Assembly: GCF_041807905.1 (NCBI RefSeq)
Contig: NZ_JBGVSA010000011.1
Location: 92,841 to 156,840 of the forward strand
Length of the DNA: 64,000 bases
From: JBGVSA01 sp041807905
Lineage (GTDB): Bacteria; Pseudomonadota; Gammaproteobacteria; Burkholderiales; Rhodocyclaceae
Direction of reading: 5' to 3'
Position 1 is the first letter of the stretch. The number at the start of each line of letters is the position of its first letter. Both the position numbers and the translations under genes were made by a program. Shown piece by piece: positions 9,665 through 18,867 of the stretch. The notes under the pieces were generated by a model. It ran no database searches. It was not told the origin of the DNA and saw only the letters and a program-made list of their open reading frames with translations.

Positions 9665-10075
9665 CTATTTGCTGCGGCTGCGTGAAGAGCGGTTCTTGGT
9701 CGGAGGCGGTTCGGGCTCCTGCGCATTGTCGCTCTCGTCGGCGGCCGGCGATGGCGAGAAGGGCCATGCCCACAGCGCTGGATTGGCAAAGGGATTGGAC
9801 GCTGGATCATTGCCGGCCGCTTCGTGCGCCTGGCCCATGGCTCGCACCGCTTGAAGCGTGGCGCGCTGTACTTCCAGCCCCTGGATTGTCATCTGCAACA
9901 TGCCCAGATTCATTCTGAGCCATCCTTCGACGGCCTTGAGGTCATTGACCCGGCGATCGAGTTCATCGACGTCGAGCGTGGGCGTGACCATGCCAGGCAT
10001 GCCGAAGCCCATGTTGCCCCACATTTTGCGAAGGAATTCGCGCCCCTCATCAGGCGACGGGGTAGTGCCAGTCAT
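9665..10075 (-). CDS. PhaM-like polyhydroxyalkanoate granule protein
   Basis: 136 residues. The core TPTLDVDELDRRVNDLK (31-47) followed by a helix ending LEVQRATLQAVRAM (67-80) is the hallmark of the PhaM family of Burkholderiales. Those proteins activate PHB synthase PhaC and tether granules to the nucleoid. The C-terminus is Lys/Arg/Ser-rich, as expected for DNA contact in PhaM. The start at 10075 has GGAGG 5 bases upstream; longer in-frame starts lack family similarity. No phaC is visible nearby, so the role is inferred from the family only. Confidence 0.75.
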   Translation of the reverse strand: MTGTTPSPDEGREFLRKMWGNMGFGMPGMVTPTLDVDELDRRVNDLKAVEGWLRMNLGMLQMTIQGLEVQRATLQAVRAMGQAHEAAGNDPASNPFANPALWAWPFSPSPAADESDNAQEPEPPPTKNRSSRSRSK

Positions 10076-10120
10076 AGCAGCCTCCGGTGGGTGATGGTCC
10101 AACAACGAATCATACATGCC

Positions 10121-10147
10121 GCAGCAGCGCCCCGCAGACGCTGCTGC
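10121..10147 (-). other. Hairpin just after the hybrid kinase gene
   Basis: The 9-bp perfect stem GCAGCAGCG / CGCTGCTGC (loop 10130-10138) lies 2 bases past the kinase stop. There is no T-run, so it may stabilise the mRNA end or pause polymerase rather than act as a classical terminator. Confidence 0.5.
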
Positions 10148-10149
10148 GC

Positions 10150-12084
10150 TCACACTTCGCGGCTGATGATGTCGGGGCCGGTGTCGTTGATCAGTCGCGT
10201 GACTGCCGCGCGCAGGCGTGCGGGACGTACCGGTTTGTGCAAGAGAGGAATACCGTACTCGGTCGCCCGGCGAAGCGTGTCCGGTCCTGTATCGCCCGAC
10301 AGCAACAGGCCGGGCAGGCGGGCGCCGTAACGCTCGCGGACGGCGCCGATCACCTGCAGACCGTCAAGTTCGCCGGGCAGGCGGAAGTCGCTGATCACGA
10401 TATCGGGTTTGACTTCGAGGTCATCCATGTCGGCGATGAGTTGCTCGACGTTGTCCGCCGCGATGACAAAGCAGCCCCATGCACGCAGCAATCCGGCCAG
10501 ACTTTGCTGTGCAAGGCTGTCGTCGTCGATGGCTGCGACGACCAGGCCGGTGAGATCCATGTGCAGCGGGGTGGTGGCGTCGCGCATTTCCACCGGGCTG
10601 GCGACAGCGGCTTCAACGGCGAAGACCGACCCCCTGTTCGGTGCCGAACGCAGTGTGACGGTGTGCCCCAGCAAGTCCACCATGCGGCGCACGATGGCCA
10701 GGCCGAGCCCGAGCCCTTTGCTGCGGTCCCGCGCAGGGTTGTCGAGCTGGACGAATTCCTGGAACACGGCTTCCTGTTGCTCTTCCGGGATGCCCAGGCC
10801 GCTGTCGCGTACTTCGATCCGGATGCGCTTGCCACGCCGACGCGCCGCAAGCATGACGCAGCCGCGCGGTGTGTAGCGCAGGGCGTTGCCGATGAGATTG
10901 AGCAGGATGCGCTCGAACAGCAGCGGGTCGGATTCGATCCAGGCCGTCGTCGGACGTACCCGTAGCTGCAGTCCGCGCTCGCTCGCGGCGGGGCCATAGT
11001 CGGCGGCGATGCGTTCGAACAGCGGACCGAGCGCGAACGGACGTGGGTTGGCCGTGACCACGCCGGCATCGAGTTTGGAGATGTCGAGCAAACTGTCGAG
11101 CAGGTTCTCCATCGCCTCGGCCGATGCGGAGATGCGATCGATGAGCAGCCGGTTGGCGGGCACGTGATCCTTGCGCGCAAGATCGGCGATGAACAGGCCG
11201 AGCGCATGCATCGGCTGCCGCAAGTCGTGGCTCGCGGCGGCGAGAAAGCGCGACTTGGCGAGGTTGGCGAGTTCCGCTTCTTCTTTGCGGGCACGTAGTT
11301 CGACGGTGGCGTCCTCGACGCGCTGCTCCAGATCGTCGCGCGCCACGGACAGGCGCGCCGCCATGTCGTTGACACCTTCGGTCAGGCGACGCAGCGTGCC
11401 GCCGCGCTCGACCGGCACGCGCGTGGCGAGCTGGCCGCGGCCGATTTCCGTCACGGCATGCGCGATGCGCCGGATCGGCGCGCTGACCGAGCGGCTCATC
11501 AACAGCGCCAGCAGACCGCTGCCCGCCAGCACGACGAGCAAGGTCAACATGGCGGCGAGCATCTGCGCGTGCTTGCGGGCTTGCAAAGGTTCGAGCGATA
11601 CCAGTACGACGATTTCGCCCAGACGGGTCGGTTGGCGTGTGCGGGCCGGCTTGCCCCGTGTTTCGGTGTAGGGATCGTCTTCGAGGGCCGAGGTGTACAG
11701 GACGGGTTCGGTGATGCGCAGCATGTTGCCGCCGACCTGTTCGACCTGCGAACGATCCTGCGGCAAGTGCGAGGTATGGGCCTGCAGGCCCGCCACGGCC
11801 ATGAGTTCGCCGTCGTGATCGAGGATGGCGATGCCCTGCAGGTCGGCGTTGACCATCGTGGAGTTGGCCAACTGCTGCAGTGCGTCCCGGTTGCCGGCAA
11901 ACAGGCCGTATTCGGAGGCCGCCGCCAACTGCTTGGCGAGCGCCTGCCCGCGTTGCACGAGGGCCTCTTCCAGGTCCGACAGGCGCGAGAAAGTCAGCAA
12001 GGCGGTCAGCAGAAGGCCCAGCACCAGCGTCGGCACCAGGGCGACCACGAGAACCCGCGTACGAATGTCCCAGCCGATTTTCAT
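10150..12084 (-). CDS. Hybrid sensor histidine kinase with C-terminal receiver domain
   Basis: 644 residues. Order: membrane segment about 8-32, a periplasmic sensor of about 140 residues, a second membrane segment about 175-198, HAMP (about 199-250), a coiled coil, the phosphoacceptor domain with His286 in AASHDLRQPMHALG, an ATPase with N box LLNLIGNALRY (about 394-404) and G boxes DSGLGIP and GLGLGLAIV, then a receiver domain from about 513 with DDD 520-522, phosphoacceptor Asp566 and Lys617. Its start codon overlaps the stop of the binding-protein gene by 4 bases, so translation is coupled. The natural model is that the binding protein reports to the periplasmic loop. The DNA-binding output is probably the divergent regulator at 15231. 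The ligand is unknown. Confidence 0.9.
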   Translation of the reverse strand: MKIGWDIRTRVLVVALVPTLVLGLLLTALLTFSRLSDLEEALVQRGQALAKQLAAASEYGLFAGNRDALQQLANSTMVNADLQGIAILDHDGELMAVAGLQAHTSHLPQDRSQVEQVGGNMLRITEPVLYTSALEDDPYTETRGKPARTRQPTRLGEIVVLVSLEPLQARKHAQMLAAMLTLLVVLAGSGLLALLMSRSVSAPIRRIAHAVTEIGRGQLATRVPVERGGTLRRLTEGVNDMAARLSVARDDLEQRVEDATVELRARKEEAELANLAKSRFLAAASHDLRQPMHALGLFIADLARKDHVPANRLLIDRISASAEAMENLLDSLLDISKLDAGVVTANPRPFALGPLFERIAADYGPAASERGLQLRVRPTTAWIESDPLLFERILLNLIGNALRYTPRGCVMLAARRRGKRIRIEVRDSGLGIPEEQQEAVFQEFVQLDNPARDRSKGLGLGLAIVRRMVDLLGHTVTLRSAPNRGSVFAVEAAVASPVEMRDATTPLHMDLTGLVVAAIDDDSLAQQSLAGLLRAWGCFVIAADNVEQLIADMDDLEVKPDIVISDFRLPGELDGLQVIGAVRERYGARLPGLLLSGDTGPDTLRRATEYGIPLLHKPVRPARLRAAVTRLINDTGPDIISREV

Positions 12085-13004
12085 GGCCGCTCCAGTCGTT
12101 CGAGTTTGTCGCGGATGCCCGTTTCGCTATCCAGCTGATAGCCGAGCGAACGCGCGACGTGAGTGTTGATGCCCACGTTGAAAAGGCGTGGATACTGCGG
12201 GGCCGGTACCGATCCGCCGGCCAGCACGTTGCGAGCGATTTCAGCCGACTGAGTGCCAATCTGCTCGGGCGTCGAATACAGTGCTATCAATGCACCGGCC
12301 TTGACGTAGGCCTGCGAAAACCCCACGACCGGCACACGAAATCGATAGGCCGACAGCAGCAGGTTGGGGATGGTCTGCGAATTGAAGACCGCGGTATCCG
12401 GTACAGCCATGAGCACGCCCCCTTCGCCGAACATGCGCTGCAAAGCGGGGAAGATGTCGCTGTCGCTGGCGATGTTCTCCTGCATCGGGCGCAGCTTGCG
12501 GTCGCGCGCCACCTGCATCAGCCGCGCCACGGTGTCGCGGCTGTCCGGGCCCGCCAGCATGCCGATCCGCTCGGCATCCGGAAGCGCTACGCGGACCAGG
12601 TCGATGTAGCGCGCGGGGGGTTGATCGATGAAGAGCGCCGAAACCCGTTTGTCATCACGTTTGCCGGCGGCGATGCGGTCGTAGGCGCTACGGGGCAGGA
12701 GTGCCAGCAGCGTGGGCGCCTTGATGTCGCGATTGACGAGAATCTGTGCTGCGCGATTGCCCGCACCGATGACGAACTGAGCCTCGGGCAAAGGTTTGGC
12801 GCCGACCTGGTCGCTGTGCATCTGGATGACCTCGATGCCCGAGGCGTCGCGTCGCAATTCGCTGGAAACGGCGTTGGCGAACTCCTGATAGATCGGCGAG
12901 GGCTCGGACAGCAGGACGAGCACCGTCGCTGCCGCGGCCACATGGGTGGCGGCACACAGTACGAGCAGTATCAGCAGGCGGAGGAAGCTACCGAATGACA
13001 ACAT
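12081..13004 (-). CDS. Periplasmic ABC-type substrate-binding protein (PF04392-like)
   Basis: 307 residues with a clear signal peptide (residues 1 to about 25, ending VAAAA). The body resembles the ABC_sub_bind/TrpX-like group: a QFVIGAGNRAAQ turn, ALPDAERIGMLAGP in the second lobe, and LLLSAYRFRVPVVGFSQAYVKAG in the hinge region. No permease or ATPase gene is adjacent. Instead it sits between a TonB receptor gene (9 bases upstream) and a kinase gene (4-base overlap). It is therefore more likely a sensory binding protein for the kinase than a transporter part. Ligand unknown. Confidence 0.8.
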   Translation of the reverse strand: MLSFGSFLRLLILLVLCAATHVAAAATVLVLLSEPSPIYQEFANAVSSELRRDASGIEVIQMHSDQVGAKPLPEAQFVIGAGNRAAQILVNRDIKAPTLLALLPRSAYDRIAAGKRDDKRVSALFIDQPPARYIDLVRVALPDAERIGMLAGPDSRDTVARLMQVARDRKLRPMQENIASDSDIFPALQRMFGEGGVLMAVPDTAVFNSQTIPNLLLSAYRFRVPVVGFSQAYVKAGALIALYSTPEQIGTQSAEIARNVLAGGSVPAPQYPRLFNVGINTHVARSLGYQLDSETGIRDKLERLERP

Positions 13005-13013
13005 CGCGCGCTG

Positions 13014-15020
13014 TCAGTACTCCCAGCGCAGCCCGGCGTAATAGCGGGCGTCGGCCTGATAGATGGGTTTGTATTCGGCGTTGGACTGGCCGAGATACTG
13101 GCCTACGGCATAGATTTCGGCGCGGCTCCTGCCGATGAAGAATTCATAGCCGATGCGGATGTCGGTGCGGTGGTAGGGCGGGATGGTCTCCTGCTCTGTC
13201 TGCTGCCAGTTCATCCTGCCGTAACGGTAGTGCGAGAGGCTCAGGTTGATACCTGCATCAAAGCGATGTGCCGCCGTGATGACGGTGGCGACGTGTGGGG
13301 CGGACATCGAGTTTTTCGGGTTGTCGCTGCGTATGTTCATAAAAGTCTGAGCGAGCGAAATCCAACTGGTCTGCAGCGGCCTCCACATCAGTTGATACTC
13401 CAGACCCGTCATGCGTGCCCAAGAACCATTGACCGACGTGCGAACTTCGCGGCGCGACGGGTCCAACTGGTCTTGCGGAATCCGGATGGGAATCTTCAGA
13501 TCCTGGATAAGACCTTCGACCTTTTCGTCGAACGCCCGCGTATCCAGCGACAGATTGGCTGTTCGCCACTCCCCCAGGTATCCCAGCTCGATGCCGGTTA
13601 TTCGTTCTGGATCCAGATTGTCGGCAGGCTTGTCGGTCCAGCGCAGCACAGCCCCGTTATAGGTGTACTTGGTGTCCGACAATTGTTCGTAAGGCGTCGG
13701 CGCACGGTAGGCGCGGCTCCATGCGAGGCGGACAGTCTGCTCATCGTCAAGATGGTAATTGACGGCTACCCGGGGGGCGGTGTTTGTGCCCGAAAGAGAA
13801 GCATTTTCAATCATGGCGCCGGCGTTGACGGTCCAGTCTCTGCCGGGCCGCCATTCCAGGTTTCCGAACGCCTGTATGTCTTGCACGGTCACGGTCTGTA
13901 ACGTGTTGAACTGGAGCGGTGCATGGAGCCGATCCTGCCGCCATGCCGCGCCCCATACGACGCGGAGGTGCTCGTTGATTGTCTGGGTGCGCTGGATTTC
14001 GACGTCGTCACGGGTGGTGTCATAGCTCGAATCAATGGTCAGCGTCAGCGATGATGGCAGCCCGTAAGCGGCCAGGACAGCGGGGCTGAGAATGCGCGAG
14101 AGCGGGTAAGTCTGGACGAACGCATCGCTCTGGCTTTGATCCTGGTGGTAATACATGACCGACCATTCGTCGTCGGCTCCGTCACTCATCCGCCAGCGTA
14201 GCAAGCTGTACGACGTTTGCATGTTGGTTGTGCGGGGCGGATCGCCCGCCTCGGCGGGGTAGCCGCGTCGAACCTCGGCGTCGGTCTTTCCCGCGTGGAA
14301 TTCGAGGCGCTGGGTGGTGTTGATCTGATAGTCGCCGCGCAGGTCGAACATCCGGATGCGACGGCCATCGTAGGAATCCTTGAAGCCGTCATCCTGCTGT
14401 TCGTGTGCGCGCAGGCGAAGTCCCAGCCCGCCATTTTGCAGGCTACCGGCGACCGAAGTATCGAGAATGCCGTCGTTGCCTCTCTGCTGACTGGCCGAAA
14501 TGCGTTCGCTGTCGTAGGCGCTCCGCGTGGTGATGCTGACCACGCCAAGCACGGCATTAGCGCCATAGGCGGCAGAGTTCGAGCCCCGGAAGACTTCGAT
14601 CCGTTCGATGTCGTCGATATCGACGCCCAACTGATTCCACTCGATGCCACCCAGAAAGTACGGTGAGTAAGCAGAGCGTCCGTCGATCAGTACCTGCATG
14701 CGCGGTGATCGGTCCCGCGTCAGGCCGTGGTAGCCCACGGCGGGATAGCTGCCATATGCCAGCGTTGCGACGAAACCCGGCACGAGCTTGAGGATGTCTG
14801 AGATGTCGCGTGCGCCGGAGGCCCTGATCTGGTCCCGGTCGATGACGGTGACCGATCCAGGGGCATCCCGCAGGGGCTGCGACAGGCGCGAGGCGGACAG
14901 GACTACCGGCATGTCGCCGAAGAACGCCGATTCATCCGTTGCCGCCAAGGCCGTGGTAGTTGGCGCGGCGATCAGCATCCAGAGCGCGCGTCGACAGCCA
15001 TTTTGGTGCAGATGCTTCAT
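13014..15020 (-). CDS. TonB-dependent outer-membrane receptor
   Basis: 668 residues with a signal peptide (cleavage near ALAA, about 24-27). The plug domain follows (VVLSASRLSQPLRDAPGSV, then VLIDGRSAYSP and IERIEVFRGSNSAAYGANA), and then a long beta-barrel ending in aromatic-rich YYAGLRWEY with the C-terminal Tyr typical of outer-membrane proteins. No long signalling extension precedes the plug, so it is not a FecA-type transducer. It is the first gene of the minus-strand operon with the binding protein and hybrid kinase, which suggests uptake and sensing of the same compound. No siderophore or cobalamin genes are near, so the substrate stays open. Confidence 0.92.
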   Translation of the reverse strand: MKHLHQNGCRRALWMLIAAPTTTALAATDESAFFGDMPVVLSASRLSQPLRDAPGSVTVIDRDQIRASGARDISDILKLVPGFVATLAYGSYPAVGYHGLTRDRSPRMQVLIDGRSAYSPYFLGGIEWNQLGVDIDDIERIEVFRGSNSAAYGANAVLGVVSITTRSAYDSERISASQQRGNDGILDTSVAGSLQNGGLGLRLRAHEQQDDGFKDSYDGRRIRMFDLRGDYQINTTQRLEFHAGKTDAEVRRGYPAEAGDPPRTTNMQTSYSLLRWRMSDGADDEWSVMYYHQDQSQSDAFVQTYPLSRILSPAVLAAYGLPSSLTLTIDSSYDTTRDDVEIQRTQTINEHLRVVWGAAWRQDRLHAPLQFNTLQTVTVQDIQAFGNLEWRPGRDWTVNAGAMIENASLSGTNTAPRVAVNYHLDDEQTVRLAWSRAYRAPTPYEQLSDTKYTYNGAVLRWTDKPADNLDPERITGIELGYLGEWRTANLSLDTRAFDEKVEGLIQDLKIPIRIPQDQLDPSRREVRTSVNGSWARMTGLEYQLMWRPLQTSWISLAQTFMNIRSDNPKNSMSAPHVATVITAAHRFDAGINLSLSHYRYGRMNWQQTEQETIPPYHRTDIRIGYEFFIGRSRAEIYAVGQYLGQSNAEYKPIYQADARYYAGLRWEY

Positions 15021-15026
15021 CCAGGT

Positions 15027-15036
15027 CCTGTCAGGG
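15027..15036. promoter_or_regulatory. Palindromic candidate operator, copy 1
   Basis: CCTGTCAGGG lies 7 bases upstream of the TonB-receptor start codon. Its core CCTG-T-CAGG is a palindrome. The same core recurs in opposite orientation at 15106-15115. It is a candidate site for the divergently encoded regulator. Confidence 0.45.
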
Positions 15037-15105
15037 TGTCCGCCCTATTCTGTGAGGGCGTGGCGGCGATGGGTCATTGATCGATGAATAGGTTTGTGTA
15101 GATTG

Positions 15106-15115
15106 CCCTGACAGG
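15106..15115. promoter_or_regulatory. Palindromic candidate operator, copy 2
   Basis: CCCTGACAGG is the exact reverse complement of copy 1 and is separated from it by 69 bases in the divergent intergenic region. Two matching palindromes between a receptor operon and a regulator gene suggest an operator pair; this is inference. Confidence 0.45.
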
Positions 15116-15177
15116 AAGAGTCCGGCAATACGACAAGAAGTCTGGAGGAATCTTAGGGCTTTTCGGAGAAGGGGGCG

Positions 15178-15186
15178 TGATATCCT
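15178..15186 (+). promoter_or_regulatory. Possible extended -10 promoter of the response regulator
   Basis: TGA-TATCCT fits an extended -10 element 45 bases before the chosen start of the regulator gene. No convincing -35 is seen, as is common where an activator is needed. Confidence 0.3.
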
Positions 15187-15230
15187 GACCCCCGCATTCC
15201 TTTCGCTGCATGCGTATCGCCCTCCGCCAC

Positions 15231-15875
15231 ATGGATCTGTTTCGGGTTCTCGTTGTTGAAGACCACGCCCTGGTGCGCCAGGCGCTCATCGGAATGTTGA
15301 GTCCGCTGGCCAAGGACATCGAGTTCTCCGAGGCCGCTTCCGCTGAAGAAGCGTTGGCATTCCTGCCTTCGGGTCACGAGGTCGATCTGGTTGTCACCGA
15401 CCTGGTCCTGCCCCAGATGAGCGGTTTCTCGCTGGTATCGGAGCTCGCCCGTCGGTTTCCCAGCCTTCCTCTTGTTGTGTTGTCGGCCCAGGAAGACTCC
15501 GCTTCGGTCGATCGCGCCATGCGTGCCGGCGCGTCGGGCTACCTGGGCAAGAATGTATCCCCTCACCAGTTGCTCGCGGCGCTGCGTTCGGTGCTTGCAG
15601 GGGATGCCTTGCCCGGTTGCCTCTTTCGGGCCGGCAGCGTTGCACGCAAGCAGCGCCCCCCTCTCGATCTCGCCGAGCACTATGGATTGACGGCGGCTCA
15701 GATCAGGGTGGTCCAACTGATGGTCGAAGGCCGTACGAACCGAGAGATCGCAACCGCGCTGGGGATCACCGAGGGAACCGTCAAGGTCCATTGCTCAGCA
15801 ATCCTCAAGGCGCTCAACGTGTCGAACCGGGCTCAGGCGCTGGTCGCCCTGTCGCGGCTGGGTTTCCTCGGCTGA
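15231..15875 (+). CDS. NarL/FixJ-type response regulator
   Basis: 214 residues. The receiver domain (1 to about 120) has acidic residues Glu10 and Asp11, phosphoacceptor Asp57 (VVTDLVLPQMSG) and Lys107. A LuxR-type helix-turn-helix follows (about 145-210, LTAAQIRVVQLMVEGRTNREIATALGI split by its turn). It is transcribed away from the TonB receptor/binding protein/kinase operon and is the likely output partner of that kinase. An in-frame ATG at 15210 would add 7 residues; neither start has a clear Shine-Dalgarno sequence, and I prefer the one nearer the receiver fold. Confidence 0.88.
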   Translation: MDLFRVLVVEDHALVRQALIGMLSPLAKDIEFSEAASAEEALAFLPSGHEVDLVVTDLVLPQMSGFSLVSELARRFPSLPLVVLSAQEDSASVDRAMRAGASGYLGKNVSPHQLLAALRSVLAGDALPGCLFRAGSVARKQRPPLDLAEHYGLTAAQIRVVQLMVEGRTNREIATALGITEGTVKVHCSAILKALNVSNRAQALVALSRLGFLG

Positions 15876-15897
15876 CCTTCCTGGTTTTTCGCCGGTT

Positions 15898-16542
15898 TCA
15901 GGCAGCCGCTTCCCTCAAGCTCGCTTCCACGGCGGCCACGTCGTCCCCGAGGATGTCGATGACCTGGCAAGCCACGGCCTTGGCCGCGTTGTTCAGGGCC
16001 GCTGGCAATGCTTCGGGCGGCGTGCTCTGCAATAGCAGCTTCGAAGCCGAAACGGCGTAAGTCGGAGACAGCACGCGATCCTGCATGTCGGCGGGCATGG
16101 TTGCGATCAGCTTGGCGGCTGCTTCCTTTTGCCACTTGTTCTTCGGCCATTGCGAGGGCAGGGCGAAGGCGCGCGGGAACAGTTCCAGGTCGTGCATGAC
16201 CGTGCGGAGGTCCTCTGGCGAGTCGCGGAAGGGCAGGAGAACCAGATCCGACATCTCATATAGCGAGATGTCGGTGTCCGTACGGTTGGCGCCGCCGTCC
16301 AGCACGCCCATCCATCCCGGAAGCTCTTTGAGCTTTTCAACAACCTTGGTGCGGGCCTGGGGCGAGCGGGCGTCCGCCATGATGTACCGGCGGCCCTGTG
16401 GGGGAAGCGGATCCCGGTACTCGTCGGTCATCACACACGCCGTCCGACGCCCGAGCAAGCCTAATCCGTGGCACAGCAGATGCGACAGCGTGGTCTTGCC
16501 TGTGCCGCCCTTGGTGCCGATGATGCAAATGATCTCCGCCAT
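15898..16542 (-). CDS. Orphan ParA/MinD-type ATPase
   Basis: 214 residues. The deviant Walker A motif GTKGGTGKTT (9-18) and the Walker B-like VLDGG (80-84) place it in the ParA/Soj partition-ATPase superfamily. It resembles the small ParA proteins that work without ParB in positioning plasmids, chemoreceptors or other cargo. No parB, parS-like repeat array or partner gene is seen beside it: one side is the NarL-type regulator, convergent with it, and the other is the tRNA cluster. Function beyond an ATP-dependent positioning switch cannot be told. Confidence 0.78.
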   Translation of the reverse strand: MAEIICIIGTKGGTGKTTLSHLLCHGLGLLGRRTACVMTDEYRDPLPPQGRRYIMADARSPQARTKVVEKLKELPGWMGVLDGGANRTDTDISLYEMSDLVLLPFRDSPEDLRTVMHDLELFPRAFALPSQWPKNKWQKEAAAKLIATMPADMQDRVLSPTYAVSASKLLLQSTPPEALPAALNNAAKAVACQVIDILGDDVAAVEASLREAAA

Positions 16543-16720
16543 GTGTTTCGCCCTTGGCGCTCCCGTCCCTTGAGGCAGGCACCCCAGGGCGCCTCGCCGA
16601 ATAACAAGGGTTCACGGCAGGAACGGGCTTCACTTAAGGGAACGGCGGCGATCCCTGGGTGTCTCCAGCAAGGCGCCTATTGCGCTACGCCGGGTTTGGG
16701 GCTTTTTCTCCAGAAGGCGC

Positions 16721-16749
16721 TTGACTTGTTCTTTTGCGGTCTCTATAGT
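16721..16749 (+). promoter_or_regulatory. Promoter of the tRNA-Tyr/Gly/Thr–tuf operon
   Basis: TTGACT (16721-16726), a 17-base spacer and TATAGT (16744-16749) form a near-consensus sigma-70 promoter. It ends 14 bases before the first base of tRNA-Tyr, so the expected start lies just upstream of the mature tRNA. Confidence 0.85.
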
Positions 16750-16763
16750 GCTGCGTCTCACGT

Positions 16764-16848
16764 GGAGGGATTCCCGAGCGGTCAAAGGGATCAGACTGTA
16801 AATCTGACGGCTCTGCCTTCGAAGGTTCGAATCCTTCTCCCTCCACCA
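16764..16848 (+). tRNA. tRNA-Tyr (GTA)
   Basis: Acceptor stem GGAGGGA (16764-16770) pairs with TCCCTCC (16838-16844), followed by A and an encoded CCA. The anticodon is GTA at 16798-16800. A long variable arm is present, as expected of bacterial tRNA-Tyr. It is first in the tRNA–tuf operon. Confidence 0.97.
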
Positions 16849-16928
16849 GAATTTGAATGCCGTGCCTCTGTGTGCGGCGCGTGGGTAGTAAGTGCGAACC
16901 GCGTGTTTCTTCAAGCGGCTCGTTGTAC

Positions 16929-17002
16929 GCGGGTGTAGCTCAATGGTAGAGCAGAAGCCTTCCAAGCTTACGACGAGGGTTCGATTCCCTTCACCCGCTC
17001 CA
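16929..17002 (+). tRNA. tRNA-Gly (TCC)
   Basis: Acceptor stem GCGGGTG (16929-16935) pairs with CACCCGC (16992-16998), then T and CCA. The anticodon loop CTTCCAA gives TCC at 16961-16963. It lies between tRNA-Tyr and tRNA-Thr. Confidence 0.97.
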
Positions 17003-17014
17003 GCTTCTGGTCGT

Positions 17015-17089
17015 GCCCATGTAGCTCAGTGGCAGAGCACTCCCTTGGTAAGGGAGAGGTCGCGTGTTCAATCCACGCCATGGGCACCA
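17015..17089 (+). tRNA. tRNA-Thr (GGT)
   Basis: Acceptor stem GCCCATG (17015-17021) pairs with CATGGGC (17079-17085), then A and CCA. The anticodon GGT is at 17047-17049. It lies 45 bases before tuf1, the same order as the tufB operon in E. coli. Confidence 0.97.
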
Positions 17090-17134
17090 TCGCATTTTTG
17101 TTGAACCGCCTTTTGCTCAGTTTGAGGTATAGAC

Positions 17135-18325
<1,191 letters not shown>

Positions 18326-18366
18326 TTTGTCTGATTGCGGTGGCCGTCCAGTGACGGTTGCCGAAG

Positions 18367-18399
18367 GCGCCCGGCGGTGGAAATGTCGTCGGGCGCTTT
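18367..18399 (+). terminator. Terminator-like hairpin after tuf1
   Basis: An 11-bp stem with two G-U pairs (18367-18377 with 18386-18396, loop TGGAAATG) is followed by TTT. The T-run is short, so termination is probably partial and lets some transcripts run into tRNA-Trp and secE. No separate promoter for tRNA-Trp was found. Confidence 0.55.
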
Positions 18400-18412
18400 A
18401 CAGTTCTGCTGC

Positions 18413-18488
18413 AGGGGCATAGCTCAATTGGCAGAGCGTCGGTCTCCAAAACCGAAGGTTGGGGGTTCGAGACCCTCTGCCCCTGCCA
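18413..18488 (+). tRNA. tRNA-Trp (CCA)
   Basis: Acceptor stem AGGGGCA (18413-18419) pairs with TGCCCCT (18478-18484), then G and CCA. The anticodon loop CTCCAAA gives CCA. It lies between tuf1 and secE, as in many betaproteobacteria. Confidence 0.97.
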
Positions 18489-18516
18489 CTTTCACTTCAC
18501 ATGGGCTGCAAGTTCG

Positions 18517-18867
18517 ATGGCCGATAAAATCAAGTTCGTGATTGCGCTGCTGTTGCTGGTTGCCGGCGTGGCGGGCTTTTACCTGCTTGGCGAATACGCA
18601 ACCATCTATCGCGTGCTGAGCGTGCTGGCTGGTGTCGTGGCCTGTGCCCTGGTGGGCTGGTCGACGACGCCTGGTCGTCGATTTGCGGATTTCGCCCGTG
18701 AGGCAGTGACCGAGACCAAGAAGGTCGTCTGGCCCACGAAGAAAGAAACCGTCCAGACTACCGGTGCCGTGTTTGCCTTCGTGGTGGTCATGGCGTTGTT
18801 CCTGTTCATCGTGGACAAGGGCCTGGAGTGGCTGTTCTACGGTGTGATTCTGGGGTGGAAGTCATGA
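18517..18867 (+). CDS. secE: Preprotein translocase subunit SecE
   Basis: 116 residues with three membrane segments (about 5-22, 30-48 and 85-105). The conserved cytoplasmic amphipathic region RRFADFAREAVTETKKVVWP clamps SecY. The three-segment form is the E. coli-like type (127 residues). Longer in-frame starts run back through tRNA-Trp and are rejected. Its stop overlaps the nusG start (ATGA), so the two are translationally coupled. Confidence 0.96.
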   Translation: MADKIKFVIALLLLVAGVAGFYLLGEYATIYRVLSVLAGVVACALVGWSTTPGRRFADFAREAVTETKKVVWPTKKETVQTTGAVFAFVVVMALFLFIVDKGLEWLFYGVILGWKS

